Source: Bacillota bacterium (GTDB lineage Bacteria > Bacillota > Limnochordia > Limnochordales > ZCTH02-B6). Taken from it: 64,000 bases of DNA. The stretch is taken from positions 372,001 to 436,000 of the forward strand of contig PKQS01000010.1 in assembly GCA_017577945.1 (NCBI GenBank), in the 5' to 3' direction. Of this stretch, positions 44,556 through 52,382 are shown in pieces (within the stretch, counting starts at the first letter, position 1; each line of letters begins with the position of its first letter). A program made the translations under genes and the position numbers. The notes under the pieces are model-generated. The model was not told where the DNA came from and ran no database searches. It was given only the letters and a program-made list of their open reading frames with translations.

Positions 44556-45452
44556 TCACCGTCCCAGCCGGGCCAGCCAGCGCACCAGCGCCGCCCGCTC
44601 CTCGTCGCTCATGGGCAGGGCCGGCATTTGCGTGCGACCCAGCGGCCGCGGCGGCGGCAGCTCCACCTCGGCGCCCGGCGCGTACATGAACGGCAGCGGG
44701 CCTTGATAGTTGGACCAGTACACCGGCGCCCGGTTCTCCACGGCCGACGGCTGCCGCACCCATTCGTCCAGGAACGCCTCCCATTCCTCCAGCGGCGTCA
44801 GCTGCGTCCACGCGCCCACGTTGGTCAGATCCGGTCCGATTTGTCCGCCGACGCCGTTGATCGTGTGGCAGACCACGCAGCCGCGGGTCAAGAACAGCTC
44901 CTTGGCCCGGCGATTTTCCTCCGGCGTCAATCCCGGCGCGTCGGGCAGGCGGCTCAGCGCCACCTCCCGCTCGGGAATGTTGGCCGCAGGAATGTACTGC
45001 GGCACCTGGCTCCAGTCGCCCATCATGATGAAAGCGGCCACCGCCCGCAGGTACAGCTCGTTCAGCGGGCCGCCGTGGACCGAGCCGAAGGTGGGCATAG
45101 CGGTATACGAGGCCCACTCTCCCGTCGTCAGCCGCTCCCAGCGCGGCGTCGAGCTGCCCGGGCGTCCGTCCCGCACGGTGGCTACGATGAACTCGAAGAT
45201 CTCCTTGTCCTCCAGCGGGTTGCCCCGCAGGTCCTCCCGGTTCAGCGGCGGCCCGACGACGCCCTGGCCCGCCGCGCCGTGGCAGACGACGCAGTTTTGC
45301 GCGTACGTCATCACCCCGCGCCGCACGAGGTCATGCAGGTGTTCTTCCTGGGCCCTAGCCATGCGGGTGCTCTCGAAAGCCAAGTACACGCCCCAGGTGA
45401 GAATCAGCAGCCACGAGAGGATGAGGACGACGATGTGTCTTCTGCCGGCCAC
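44556..45452 (-). CDS. Membrane-anchored diheme cytochrome c of the bc complex
   Basis: The 298-residue protein has an N-terminal membrane helix (about residues 7-24) and two heme c sites, NCVVCHGAAGQG and GCVVCHTINGVG. Each domain ends with a methionine-bearing stretch that can serve as axial ligand (AMPTFG and QMPALPMS). It lies last in a group encoding cytochrome b, subunit IV and Rieske protein, so it should be the cytochrome c subunit of a menaquinol-oxidising complex. A separate diheme subunit recalls the heliobacterial cytochrome bc complex rather than the fused QcrC of Bacillus. Maturation requires the ccm genes. Confidence 0.9.
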   Translation of the reverse strand: MAGRRHIVVLILSWLLILTWGVYLAFESTRMARAQEEHLHDLVRRGVMTYAQNCVVCHGAAGQGVVGPPLNREDLRGNPLEDKEIFEFIVATVRDGRPGSSTPRWERLTTGEWASYTAMPTFGSVHGGPLNELYLRAVAAFIMMGDWSQVPQYIPAANIPEREVALSRLPDAPGLTPEENRRAKELFLTRGCVVCHTINGVGGQIGPDLTNVGAWTQLTPLEEWEAFLDEWVRQPSAVENRAPVYWSNYQGPLPFMYAPGAEVELPPPRPLGRTQMPALPMSDEERAALVRWLARLGR

Positions 45453-45488
45453 AGAGCCCGAACTCCTTTCGTCGACCTGACCGTTGCC

Positions 45489-45620
45489 CTAGTCCTCGTC
45501 TCCCGCCGTCTCCTGCTCCTCGCGGTCAATCCACCGCTGCACCAGATACATGAGCGCCAACCCGAGGAAGAACAGCCCGGTCACCAGCAACAGCTCGATT
45601 ACGTCGGATACGTGGTACAT
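45489..45620 (-). CDS. 43-residue single-helix membrane protein in the bc-complex operon
   Basis: This small frame lies in the gap between the Rieske and diheme cytochrome genes. It runs MYHVSDVIELLLV, a hydrophobic helix of about 20 residues (LLLVTGLFFLGLALMYLV), then a charged tail QRWIDREEQETAGDED. AAGGGTG, overlapping the Rieske stop, serves as ribosome site. The layout resembles small helices such as CcoQ or the PetG/L/N group of b6f complexes. I infer an accessory subunit. Sequence is too short for a family call. Confidence 0.65.
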   Translation of the reverse strand: MYHVSDVIELLLVTGLFFLGLALMYLVQRWIDREEQETAGDED

Positions 45621-45633
45621 CGCCCCATCACCC

Positions 45634-46134
45634 TTAGACGGGCGTCACGTGCTCCGGCAAATGGCGCTCGCGCCGCATGATGACGCCCGTGTTGACGAAA
45701 AGCCTGCCGTCTCGTACTTCCACCTGCATGATGTCCATAGGCCGCGGCGCCGGCCCGGCGATGTTTTGCCCGGTCGGCTCGTACACCGATCCGTGGCACG
45801 GGCAGATGAAAAGGCGCTGGCTTTCCACCCACGGCACGGTGCAGCCCAGATGCGGGCAGCGCCAGTACAGGGCCAGCACGCCTTCCGGCAGGCGCGAAAT
45901 GTAAAAGCGGCCGTCGCGAACCCGCGTCACCGTGCCGACAGGGTAGTTTTCGACGGGGCCCGCGTCGATGATGGAGCCGAAGCCCTCCACCCGGCGCGGC
46001 CAGAACATGGCCAGACCCGTCAGCGCGGCCTGCACGGCGAACGCCCCCGCGGACGCCCACATGGCGTCGCGCAACAGCCCTCGCCGCGTGATGCCTCGGC
46101 TTTCGCCGCGCCGCTCAGCGCCGGCTTGCGACAT
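45634..46134 (-). CDS. qcrA: Rieske iron-sulfur subunit of the menaquinol-cytochrome c reductase
   Basis: The 166-residue protein has both Rieske boxes, CPHLGCTV and CPCHGSVYEPTG, which bind a 2Fe-2S cluster through two cysteines and two histidines. The N-terminus has a twin-arginine segment (ITRRGLLRDAMWASAG) and a membrane helix, as expected for Tat export of a folded Rieske protein. It takes electrons from menaquinol in the complex. The gene lies between subunit IV and the small membrane protein. Confidence 0.92.
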   Translation of the reverse strand: MSQAGAERRGESRGITRRGLLRDAMWASAGAFAVQAALTGLAMFWPRRVEGFGSIIDAGPVENYPVGTVTRVRDGRFYISRLPEGVLALYWRCPHLGCTVPWVESQRLFICPCHGSVYEPTGQNIAGPAPRPMDIMQVEVRDGRLFVNTGVIMRRERHLPEHVTPV

Positions 46135-46210
46135 ACGTGCTCACCTCTTTGCCGATGACTGCCTCAACGAATTCGCTGCGCCGCGTCGGCGTCCGACCGC
46201 TGCGGCGGCC

Positions 46211-46951
46211 TCACTCCTTGCCGATGGGCGGATGCGGAACTTCCCACGGCCAGACCAGTTCCATGCCGACGCCGCGGAACGCCGTGCCGATGATGGTCAG
46301 CACGACGAACGACGCCAGAAAGAACGTGTACATGGCCATCATGAGCTCCCGGATGTCCGCATTCCAGCGCCGCTTGACGATGGTCCAGAGCGAGAACGGA
46401 ATAAACGTCATGAACACCAGCGGCACGAAAATTTCCGCGAACGCGTCGGGAAAGCCGTGCATCTTCAGGAACGGAGCGATGCCGGTCGACTCGCCCGCCG
46501 GCAGCCACTCGTCCACGAAGATAAGGCCCAGGTTCCAGATGGTCGTGTAAACGGCCGAGAAAATCACGATGGGCACGCCTTTCCGGCTGTAAAACCAGAT
46601 GCCCGTGCCTTTCTTGCTGCGATCAACGTACGGAATAGCCGCAAGCAGGATCAGCAGCGCCGTCGGCACGACGACGCCCGCCAGCGCCGGGTGCATGTGG
46701 AGCAGCAGCTCCTGCAGCCCGAGGAAGTACCAGGGCGCCTTGGCCGGATTGGGCGTGAGCTCGGGGTCGGCCATGCGGTAGAACGGCGCCCGGACGAAGA
46801 TGGCCATAATCGACAACAGCAGCGTGAAGATCAACGCGCCGATGAGCTCGATGCTGACCAAGTGCGGCCAGGTGTGAACCGGTTTGAGCTGGCTCTCATC
46901 CACGTTGCGCAGCAAATCGTCCTGCTCCGGCTGCCGTACTTCCGTCGCCAT
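46211..46951 (-). CDS. Cytochrome b C-terminal half (subunit IV, PetD/QcrC-N like)
   Basis: The 246-residue protein has about five hydrophobic helices and the subunit IV start ELTPNPAKAPWYFLGLQELLLHMHP. The quinol-site motif normally PEWY reads KAPWYF. This is the C-terminal part of cytochrome b encoded separately, as in cytochrome b6f and low-GC Gram-positive bc complexes, but without the fused cytochrome c of Bacillus QcrC. It starts 32 bases after the cytochrome b stop. Confidence 0.9.
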   Translation of the reverse strand: MATEVRQPEQDDLLRNVDESQLKPVHTWPHLVSIELIGALIFTLLLSIMAIFVRAPFYRMADPELTPNPAKAPWYFLGLQELLLHMHPALAGVVVPTALLILLAAIPYVDRSKKGTGIWFYSRKGVPIVIFSAVYTTIWNLGLIFVDEWLPAGESTGIAPFLKMHGFPDAFAEIFVPLVFMTFIPFSLWTIVKRRWNADIRELMMAMYTFFLASFVVLTIIGTAFRGVGMELVWPWEVPHPPIGKE

Positions 46952-46983
46952 ACCGACCGCGTCCCTCCCCGACGCCGCGCCGT

Positions 46984-47754
46984 TCAGCGGAGCCGCCGCT
47001 CCTCGGCGACCCGCATGAGCTCCTCTTCATCGTCCTCGTACACGGGGGTCGAAATGTTGCCGTCCTTGCGCACCCGCCAGAAGTGGGTGGCCATAAGGAA
47101 GATGGTCGCCAGCGGCAGGAAAATGACGTGCAGGGTGTACCAGCGAATCAGCGTCTGCTGCCCGATCTCGAAACCGCCCAGCAGGGCTAGCCGCACCTGG
47201 CGGCCGATAAAAGGCGTGGCGCCGCCCATCTCCATGCCGACGGCGATGGCCCAGTAGGCCAGCTGGTCCCAGGGCAGCAGATATCCGCTGAAGCTGAGCA
47301 GCAACGTCAGCAGCAGCAGGCCGACGCCGATGACCCAGTTAAAGTCGCGGGGCGGTTTGTACGCGCCCGTGTAAAACACCCGGGTCATGTGCAAGATGAC
47401 GGCGATGACCATGGCGTGTGCCGCCCAGCGATGCAGGTTGCGAAAAAAAGAACCGAACGTCACTTCGGTTTCGAGCTTCACGATGCTCCAGTAAGCGTCT
47501 TGGGTGGAAGGGATGTAGTACCACATGAGGAAGACGCCGGTGAAGGTGAGGATGACGAACATCCACGTGGCGAGGCCGCCCAGGCCCCAAGTGTAGGTCA
47601 CCCGCGTCGCTCGCTTCGGCACCCGCACCGGGTGCAAGTGCAAGGCCAGGCTGTTGAGGATGACCAGCGAACGCGACCGCCGGTCACGCGGGTACGGGTT
47701 GCGGAACCACGACTTCCAGAAGCGGGACTCGGTGATCCACTTCCGTAGGCTCAT
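46984..47754 (-). CDS. qcrB: Cytochrome b (b6-type) subunit
   Basis: The 256-residue protein starts MSLRKWITESRFWKSWFRNPYP and has four hydrophobic helices with the bis-heme ligands in NLHRWAAHAMVIAVILHMTRVFYTG and WYTLHVIFLPLATIFLMATHFWRVRKDG. This is a b6-like cytochrome that oxidises menaquinol with the Rieske subunit. GGGAGG lies 11 bases before ATG 47754; the frame stays open to 47799 but without support. It is the first gene of the bc operon. Confidence 0.93.
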   Translation of the reverse strand: MSLRKWITESRFWKSWFRNPYPRDRRSRSLVILNSLALHLHPVRVPKRATRVTYTWGLGGLATWMFVILTFTGVFLMWYYIPSTQDAYWSIVKLETEVTFGSFFRNLHRWAAHAMVIAVILHMTRVFYTGAYKPPRDFNWVIGVGLLLLTLLLSFSGYLLPWDQLAYWAIAVGMEMGGATPFIGRQVRLALLGGFEIGQQTLIRWYTLHVIFLPLATIFLMATHFWRVRKDGNISTPVYEDDEEELMRVAEERRLR

Positions 47755-47868
47755 CCGAACCACGACCTCCCTGCCGCGCGGTGGGAGATGACGGCACACC
47801 TTGTGCGTTCGCCGCCAGAAAGATACATTCCTGCCATGTTTAGTTCACCAAAATAATCAATTACGATT

Positions 47869-48783
47869 TTAACGGTCAATGGGCTGCGCCGGCCAACCGA
47901 GCGCGCCCGGCACGGTACGCACCCAGCGGCCTTCCTCGTCCAGCGTTCCCGCCAGCAGGAACGGATCGTGGTAGAAGGTCAGCCACCATCCCTTCCGCTT
48001 CGCTTCGCCGAGCCAGCGCTCTTTCTGCGCGACGCTCGTCAGCGGGAAATTGTCGTAGCTCATAATCCACAGCGGATTGCTGTGCGCGTGGGTGGGCAAA
48101 AGGTCCCCCATGTGGAGCACGGTCTCGCCGCCGGCCTCGATGCGGACGATCTGGTGCCCGTGGGTGTGGCCGCCGGTCTTGTGCACGTACACGCCCGGCG
48201 CCACTTCCGCGTCGCCGTCCACCGTCTCCACGAGCCCCGCCTCCAGCAACGGCCGCCAGTTTTCGGGCCAGTACCCGGCGCGGGTGCGGCTGTCGGGATG
48301 CAGGGCGGCCTCCCACTCAGCCTCTTGTACGATGTACCGCGCGCGCCGGAACGACGGCACGATCCGCTCCTCCGCCCCCGCCGGCGAGCTCCCGCCGTTT
48401 CCCTCGCCCTCGCCGCCCGGCGCCCGCCGGGTCGCGCCGCCCGCGTGATCCCAGTCCATGTGGGTCAGAATCACGAGATCGACGTCGTCGGCCGTCAGGC
48501 CCAGCGCCGCGAGCGACTCGTCCAGCGCCCACTCCTCGTGGACGTGAAAATTGCGCCGCTGCTTGGCGTTTAGCTTATCGCCCAGCCCGGTGTCGACGAG
48601 AATGCGGTGCGTGGGCGTCAGCACCAGCAAAGGATATGCTTGCATCGGAATGCTGTTGTCTTCTTCGTGCGGATACCGTTTGGACCAGAGGGGCTTGGGG
48701 ACGGGGCCGAACATGGCCCCGCCGTCCAGCCGAAACCGGCCGCCCCTGAGCCACACGATGCGCACGTCGCCCAGCGTCAGCAT
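47869..48783 (-). CDS. MBL-fold metallohydrolase, YtnP-like, with altered metal motif
   Basis: This 304-residue metallo-beta-lactamase-fold protein has the layout of quorum-quenching lactonase-like enzymes: LVLTPTHRILVDTGLGDK, then THMDWDHAGG, TGGHTHGHQ, and HMGDLLPTHAH. The canonical metal motif is HxHxDH; here it reads H-M-D-W-D-H, with Asp at the second ligand. An insert of about 25 Gly/Glu-rich residues follows it. Lactonase activity is not certain. The gene is separated from the bc operon by about 110 bases. Confidence 0.8.
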   Translation of the reverse strand: MLTLGDVRIVWLRGGRFRLDGGAMFGPVPKPLWSKRYPHEEDNSIPMQAYPLLVLTPTHRILVDTGLGDKLNAKQRRNFHVHEEWALDESLAALGLTADDVDLVILTHMDWDHAGGATRRAPGGEGEGNGGSSPAGAEERIVPSFRRARYIVQEAEWEAALHPDSRTRAGYWPENWRPLLEAGLVETVDGDAEVAPGVYVHKTGGHTHGHQIVRIEAGGETVLHMGDLLPTHAHSNPLWIMSYDNFPLTSVAQKERWLGEAKRKGWWLTFYHDPFLLAGTLDEEGRWVRTVPGALGWPAQPIDR

Positions 48784-48809
48784 CGCCGGCGCCCCCCGAC
48801 CGCGCGGCG

Positions 48810-49880
48810 CTACTCGTACAGCTTCGCGACTTGCTCCTGGTCCAGCTTCTTCACCAGCGCGGTGACGAGCCGGGCCGCCGCCTCGAAGTCGTCGCGGTGC
48901 ATGACCGCGGCATGGGTGTGGATGTAGCGGGTCGGCACGCCGATGCAGACGGCGGCCGCGCCCCGGCCGAAAAGGTGCATGCGCCCCGCGTCGGTGGCGC
49001 CGCCAGGCATGACGTCGAACTGCAGCGGGATGCCTTCCTCCTTGGCCGTGTCGATGATCAGGTCCCGCAGCTTGACGTTGGGAATGAGCGACGCGTCGTA
49101 CAGCAGCAGCGTAGGCCCGCCACCCAGCTTGGCTTGGGCTTCCTCCGGCTTCATCCCCGGCACGTCGCCGGCGATGGCCACCTCCAGCGCGATGCCCACG
49201 TCGGGCTCCACCGCAAAGGAGCTGGTCTGCGCGCCCCGCAGGCCCACTTCCTCCTGCACGGTGCCGACACCGTACACCGTATTCGGATGGTCCACGCCCT
49301 GCAGCCGCTTCAGCACCTCAATGACCAGCGCGCAGCCCACCCGGTTGTCCAGCGCCTTGGCCATAATGTACTTGCCGTTGGCCATCACCGTGAACGGGCT
49401 GTACGGAACGATGGGGTCGCCCGGCCGCACGCCCAGCTCCATGGCTTCCTCCTTGCTGGAGGCCCCGATGTCGATGAACATGTCTTTCTTCTCCACGACC
49501 TTCTTGCGGTCGTCGGGCGGGAGCACGTGCGGCGGCTTGGAGCCGATGACGCCCACGACGTCGCCCTTGCAGGTCTTGACCACGACTCGCTGCCCCATCA
49601 GGACCTGGTCCCACCAGCCGCCCAGGGGCTGGAAGCGCAGGAACCCGTCCTCGGTGATGAGCTGCACCATGAAGCCGATCTCGTCCAGGTGGCCCGCCAG
49701 CATAATCTTGGGCGCGTCGGACGTGCCGCGCTTTCTGGCGATGACGCTGCCGAGCCGGTCGCGGCTCAGCTCGCCCAAAGGCGCCAGGTAGCGCTCCATC
49801 ACCTGGCGCGCCTCCCGCTCGAAGCCCGGCACGCCTGCGGCCTCGGTCAGGTCCTTGAGCATCTGCAAGGTCTCATCCAT
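48810..49880 (-). CDS. M42-family aminopeptidase (glutamyl aminopeptidase / tetrahedral TET-like)
   Basis: From ATG 49880 this is a 356-residue M42 metallopeptidase. Motifs are MLAGHLDEIGFMV (metal His and Asp), KALDNRVGCALVIEVL, the catalytic glutamates in GTVQEEVGLRGAQ, and the C-terminal histidine in THAAVMHRDDFE. These enzymes form large tetrahedral complexes and trim peptides in the cytoplasm. It sits next to the chaperone gene csaA and the peptide transporter, consistent with peptide use. Confidence 0.92.
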   Translation of the reverse strand: MDETLQMLKDLTEAAGVPGFEREARQVMERYLAPLGELSRDRLGSVIARKRGTSDAPKIMLAGHLDEIGFMVQLITEDGFLRFQPLGGWWDQVLMGQRVVVKTCKGDVVGVIGSKPPHVLPPDDRKKVVEKKDMFIDIGASSKEEAMELGVRPGDPIVPYSPFTVMANGKYIMAKALDNRVGCALVIEVLKRLQGVDHPNTVYGVGTVQEEVGLRGAQTSSFAVEPDVGIALEVAIAGDVPGMKPEEAQAKLGGGPTLLLYDASLIPNVKLRDLIIDTAKEEGIPLQFDVMPGGATDAGRMHLFGRGAAAVCIGVPTRYIHTHAAVMHRDDFEAAARLVTALVKKLDQEQVAKLYE

Positions 49881-49897
49881 GAGCCGGTCCCGTCCTT

Positions 49898-50275
49898 TCA
49901 CGCGATTTTCGTCCCCACGGGCACTTCCGTGTCGGGCGCCAGCAGCACGACGCCGTCTTCGGCCATCGCGCCCAGCACCAGCACTTCCGACACAAACGTC
50001 GCAATCTGCTTGGGCGGAAAGTTGACGACAGCCACCACCAGCCGGCCCACCAGGTCCTCCTTCTTGTACTTGTCGGTAATCTGGGCGCTGGAACGCTTGA
50101 TCCCCAACGGGCCGAAGTCGATGGTCAGCTTGTAGGCGGGCTTGCGCGCTTCGGGAAAGTCCTGGACCTCGAGAACGCGCCCTACCCGCATGTCGATCTT
50201 AAGAAAATCTTGCCAGGTGGCGGTGCCCGGCGCCGCGCTGGCCGCCGTGCCGGTTCCCGTGGTCTGGTGGCTCAT
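49898..50275 (-). CDS. csaA: CsaA-like chaperone with tRNA-binding domain
   Basis: The 125-residue protein is almost entirely an OB-fold tRNA-binding domain: FLKIDMRVGRVLEVQDFPEARKPAYKLTIDFGPLGIKRSSAQIT, then VVAVVNFPPKQIATFVSEVLVLGA. This is the CsaA family, described as a secretion-related chaperone in Bacillus. It has an N-terminal extension of about 20 low-complexity residues. It lies upstream of M42. Confidence 0.9.
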   Translation of the reverse strand: MSHQTTGTGTAASAAPGTATWQDFLKIDMRVGRVLEVQDFPEARKPAYKLTIDFGPLGIKRSSAQITDKYKKEDLVGRLVVAVVNFPPKQIATFVSEVLVLGAMAEDGVVLLAPDTEVPVGTKIA

Positions 50276-50318
50276 GATTTTCCCCTCCCTGGTCCGTTTC
50301 CCTTCCCCACGGTCTCTT

Positions 50319-51221
50319 TCACTTGGCCTTCGGGTCCAGCGCGTCCCGCAGGCCGTCGCCCAGCAAGTTGAACGCGTACACAGTGATGAAGATGGCCAGA
50401 CCCGGCGCGAACACCAGGTGCGGCGCCTGGTAAATGTGAGCCCGCGCGTAGTTCATCATGGAGCCCCACGACGGCGCCGGCGGCTGCGCCCCCAGGCCCA
50501 GGAACGACAGCGTCGTCTCGGCCATAATGGCGCCCGCCACGCCCATGGTCAGCGTGATGATGATGGGCGCCGTCACCTGGGGCAAGATGTGGCGGAACAA
50601 GATGCGAGCGTTGGAGCTGCCCATGGCGCGGGCGGCCTCTACGAACTCCTGGTTGCGGTACTGCAGCACTTGCCCGCGGATCAGCCGCGCCATGTCCGCC
50701 CAGCCGACCAGGCCCAGCGCGATAAAGATTGTATACAGCCCCGGCCCCAGCGCCACCGCCACGCCGATGGCCACGAACAGGCTCGGCAAGGCGTCCACGA
50801 TCTCCGCCAGCCGCATGATGAGCAGGTCAATCCACGTGCCGGCGAAGTATCCGGCCAGCGCCCCCAGGCCGACGCCCAGGATGAGCGTCACGATGCGGGA
50901 TGTCAGGCCGACGCCCAGGGAAAGGCGGGCGCCGTAGACGATGCGGCTAAACACGTCGCGCCCGGAGGAGTCGGTGCCCAGCCAATGGTCTTTGCTCGGC
51001 GGCTGCAGCCTGTTGCGCAGGTTGTAGTCGTTGATCGGATCGTACGGCGCAATCCACGGCGCGAAGACGGCCACCAGCACCAGCAAGACCACGAGCCCCA
51101 GGCCGAACAGGGAGACGCGGTCTTTGCGCAGCCGCTTCCACGCCAGTACGGCCGGGCTCTGGCTGCGATATTCTCTCTCGGCGACCGCCTCCGCGCCCGC
51201 CGCGAAGACTCGTTCGGACAT
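50319..51221 (-). CDS. Peptide/nickel ABC transporter permease, DppC type
   Basis: The 300-residue permease has the OppC-like N-terminal domain (KDRVSLFGLGLVVLLVLVAVFAPWIAPYDP), LGTDSSGRDVFSRIVYGARLSL, and the EAA loop with AARAMGSSNARILFRHILPQV. It follows dppB on the same strand. GGGGAGGGAAGCGG precedes ATG 51221. No ATPase genes (DppD/F) follow in this window; downstream is csaA. The transporter therefore needs ATPases encoded elsewhere. Confidence 0.9.
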   Translation of the reverse strand: MSERVFAAGAEAVAEREYRSQSPAVLAWKRLRKDRVSLFGLGLVVLLVLVAVFAPWIAPYDPINDYNLRNRLQPPSKDHWLGTDSSGRDVFSRIVYGARLSLGVGLTSRIVTLILGVGLGALAGYFAGTWIDLLIMRLAEIVDALPSLFVAIGVAVALGPGLYTIFIALGLVGWADMARLIRGQVLQYRNQEFVEAARAMGSSNARILFRHILPQVTAPIIITLTMGVAGAIMAETTLSFLGLGAQPPAPSWGSMMNYARAHIYQAPHLVFAPGLAIFITVYAFNLLGDGLRDALDPKAK

Positions 51222-51273
51222 CCGCTTCCCTCCCCTTCGTCCGGCATCGGACAAGCCGAGCACGAGGCGCTCC

Positions 51274-51356
51274 CACCGCGGGCGCCGGGGGCTCCCGCAT
51301 CGCGGCCGACGGGCGTTCCCGCGCCGCGGCTCCCGGCCCGCACCGCGGGCGCCGGG
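51274..51356. repeat. Pair of 16-base direct repeats between dppB and dppC
   Basis: CACCGCGGGCGCCGGG occurs at 51274-51289 and again at 51341-51356, 67 bases apart, in the 143-base gap between the two permease genes. Most of the gap is GC-rich and non-coding. Function unknown. Confidence 0.6.
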
Positions 51357-51364
51357 CCGCCGGG

Positions 51365-52291
51365 CTACTCGTAGCGCACCCGCGGATCGATGAGCGCGTA
51401 CGCCGCGTCAATCAGCAGGTTCGCGGCGGCGAAGACCACCGCCTGGAACACGAACATCGCCATGATGACGGGCAGATCCCGCGCGAACACTGCATCCAGC
51501 GTATAGCTGCCGATGCCCGGCAAGGCGAAGATCGTCTCGGTCAGGGCCGATCCCACCAGCAGGCTGCTCAGGGAGCCGCCCAGCGTGGTGACGATGGGAA
51601 TGAGCGCGTTGCGCAGCGCGTGCCGGTACACCACCAGCCGCTCACTGAGGCCTTTCGCCCGTGCCGTGCGGATAAACTCTTCGCCCAGCACTTCCAGCAT
51701 CACGGCCCGCACCAGCCGCGCCTGATACGCCGCAATGCCTGTACCGAGCACGAACGCGGGCATCAGGAAGTCCCGCCAGCTGCCGTCGTTCAAGCCCGAC
51801 ACGGGCAGCCAGCGCAGCCAGACGCCGAAAATGTACTGCATCGCCAGGCCCTGAAAGATGACGGGCGTGCACACGCCCAGCAGCGACACGTTGCGGATGA
51901 CGCCGTCTATCCACGTGCCTTTGTGGGTCGCGGCCCAGATGCCCGCCGGGATGCCCAGCACGATCGCGAACAGCATGGAATACAGCGACAGCCGTACGGT
52001 CACCGGGAAGCGGGCCTGGATGCTCTCGGCGATGGAACGACCGGTGATGAACGACCGGCCCAGGTCGCCGCGCACCGCCTTGCCGATCCAGTTGAGGTAT
52101 TGGATGGGCAGCGGCTGGTCCAGGCCCAGCTCGGCGCGAAGGCGCGCCACCGTCTCGGGTGACGCCCGCTCGCCCACCATGATAAGCACGGGGTCGCCGG
52201 GTACGATGTAGAAGAGGATGAACGTGAAAACCGAAACGCCGATAAGTACAGGAATGACCAGCAGCAAGCGGCGCAGGAAATAGCGCGACAT
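51365..52291 (-). CDS. Peptide/nickel ABC transporter permease, DppB type
   Basis: From ATG 52291 this is a 308-residue permease with the OppB start MSRYFLRRLLLVIPVLIGVSVFTFILF, the extracellular GERASPETVARLRAELGLDQPLPIQY segment, and the EAA loop EEFIRTARAKGLSERLVVYRHALRNALIP. It forms the pore with DppC. It lies 91 bases after dppA, with a hairpin in the gap. The frame stays open to 52363 without features. Confidence 0.9.
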   Translation of the reverse strand: MSRYFLRRLLLVIPVLIGVSVFTFILFYIVPGDPVLIMVGERASPETVARLRAELGLDQPLPIQYLNWIGKAVRGDLGRSFITGRSIAESIQARFPVTVRLSLYSMLFAIVLGIPAGIWAATHKGTWIDGVIRNVSLLGVCTPVIFQGLAMQYIFGVWLRWLPVSGLNDGSWRDFLMPAFVLGTGIAAYQARLVRAVMLEVLGEEFIRTARAKGLSERLVVYRHALRNALIPIVTTLGGSLSSLLVGSALTETIFALPGIGSYTLDAVFARDLPVIMAMFVFQAVVFAAANLLIDAAYALIDPRVRYE

Positions 52292-52326
52292 GAAGCGATG
52301 CTCCCCGAAAACGGCCTGCGTGCCGA

Positions 52327-52353
52327 GCGGCCGGGCGCGAAGGGCCCGGCCGC
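52327..52353 (-). terminator. Intercistronic hairpin between dppA and dppB
   Basis: GCGGCCGGGC and GCCCGGCCGC form a perfect ten-base stem with a seven-base loop, without a U-run. It may act as a partial terminator or stabilise the dppA mRNA end so the binding protein is made in excess of the permeases. Confidence 0.55.
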
Positions 52354-52382
52354 GTCGAACCAATGCAGTATCAAGGCTGGCG

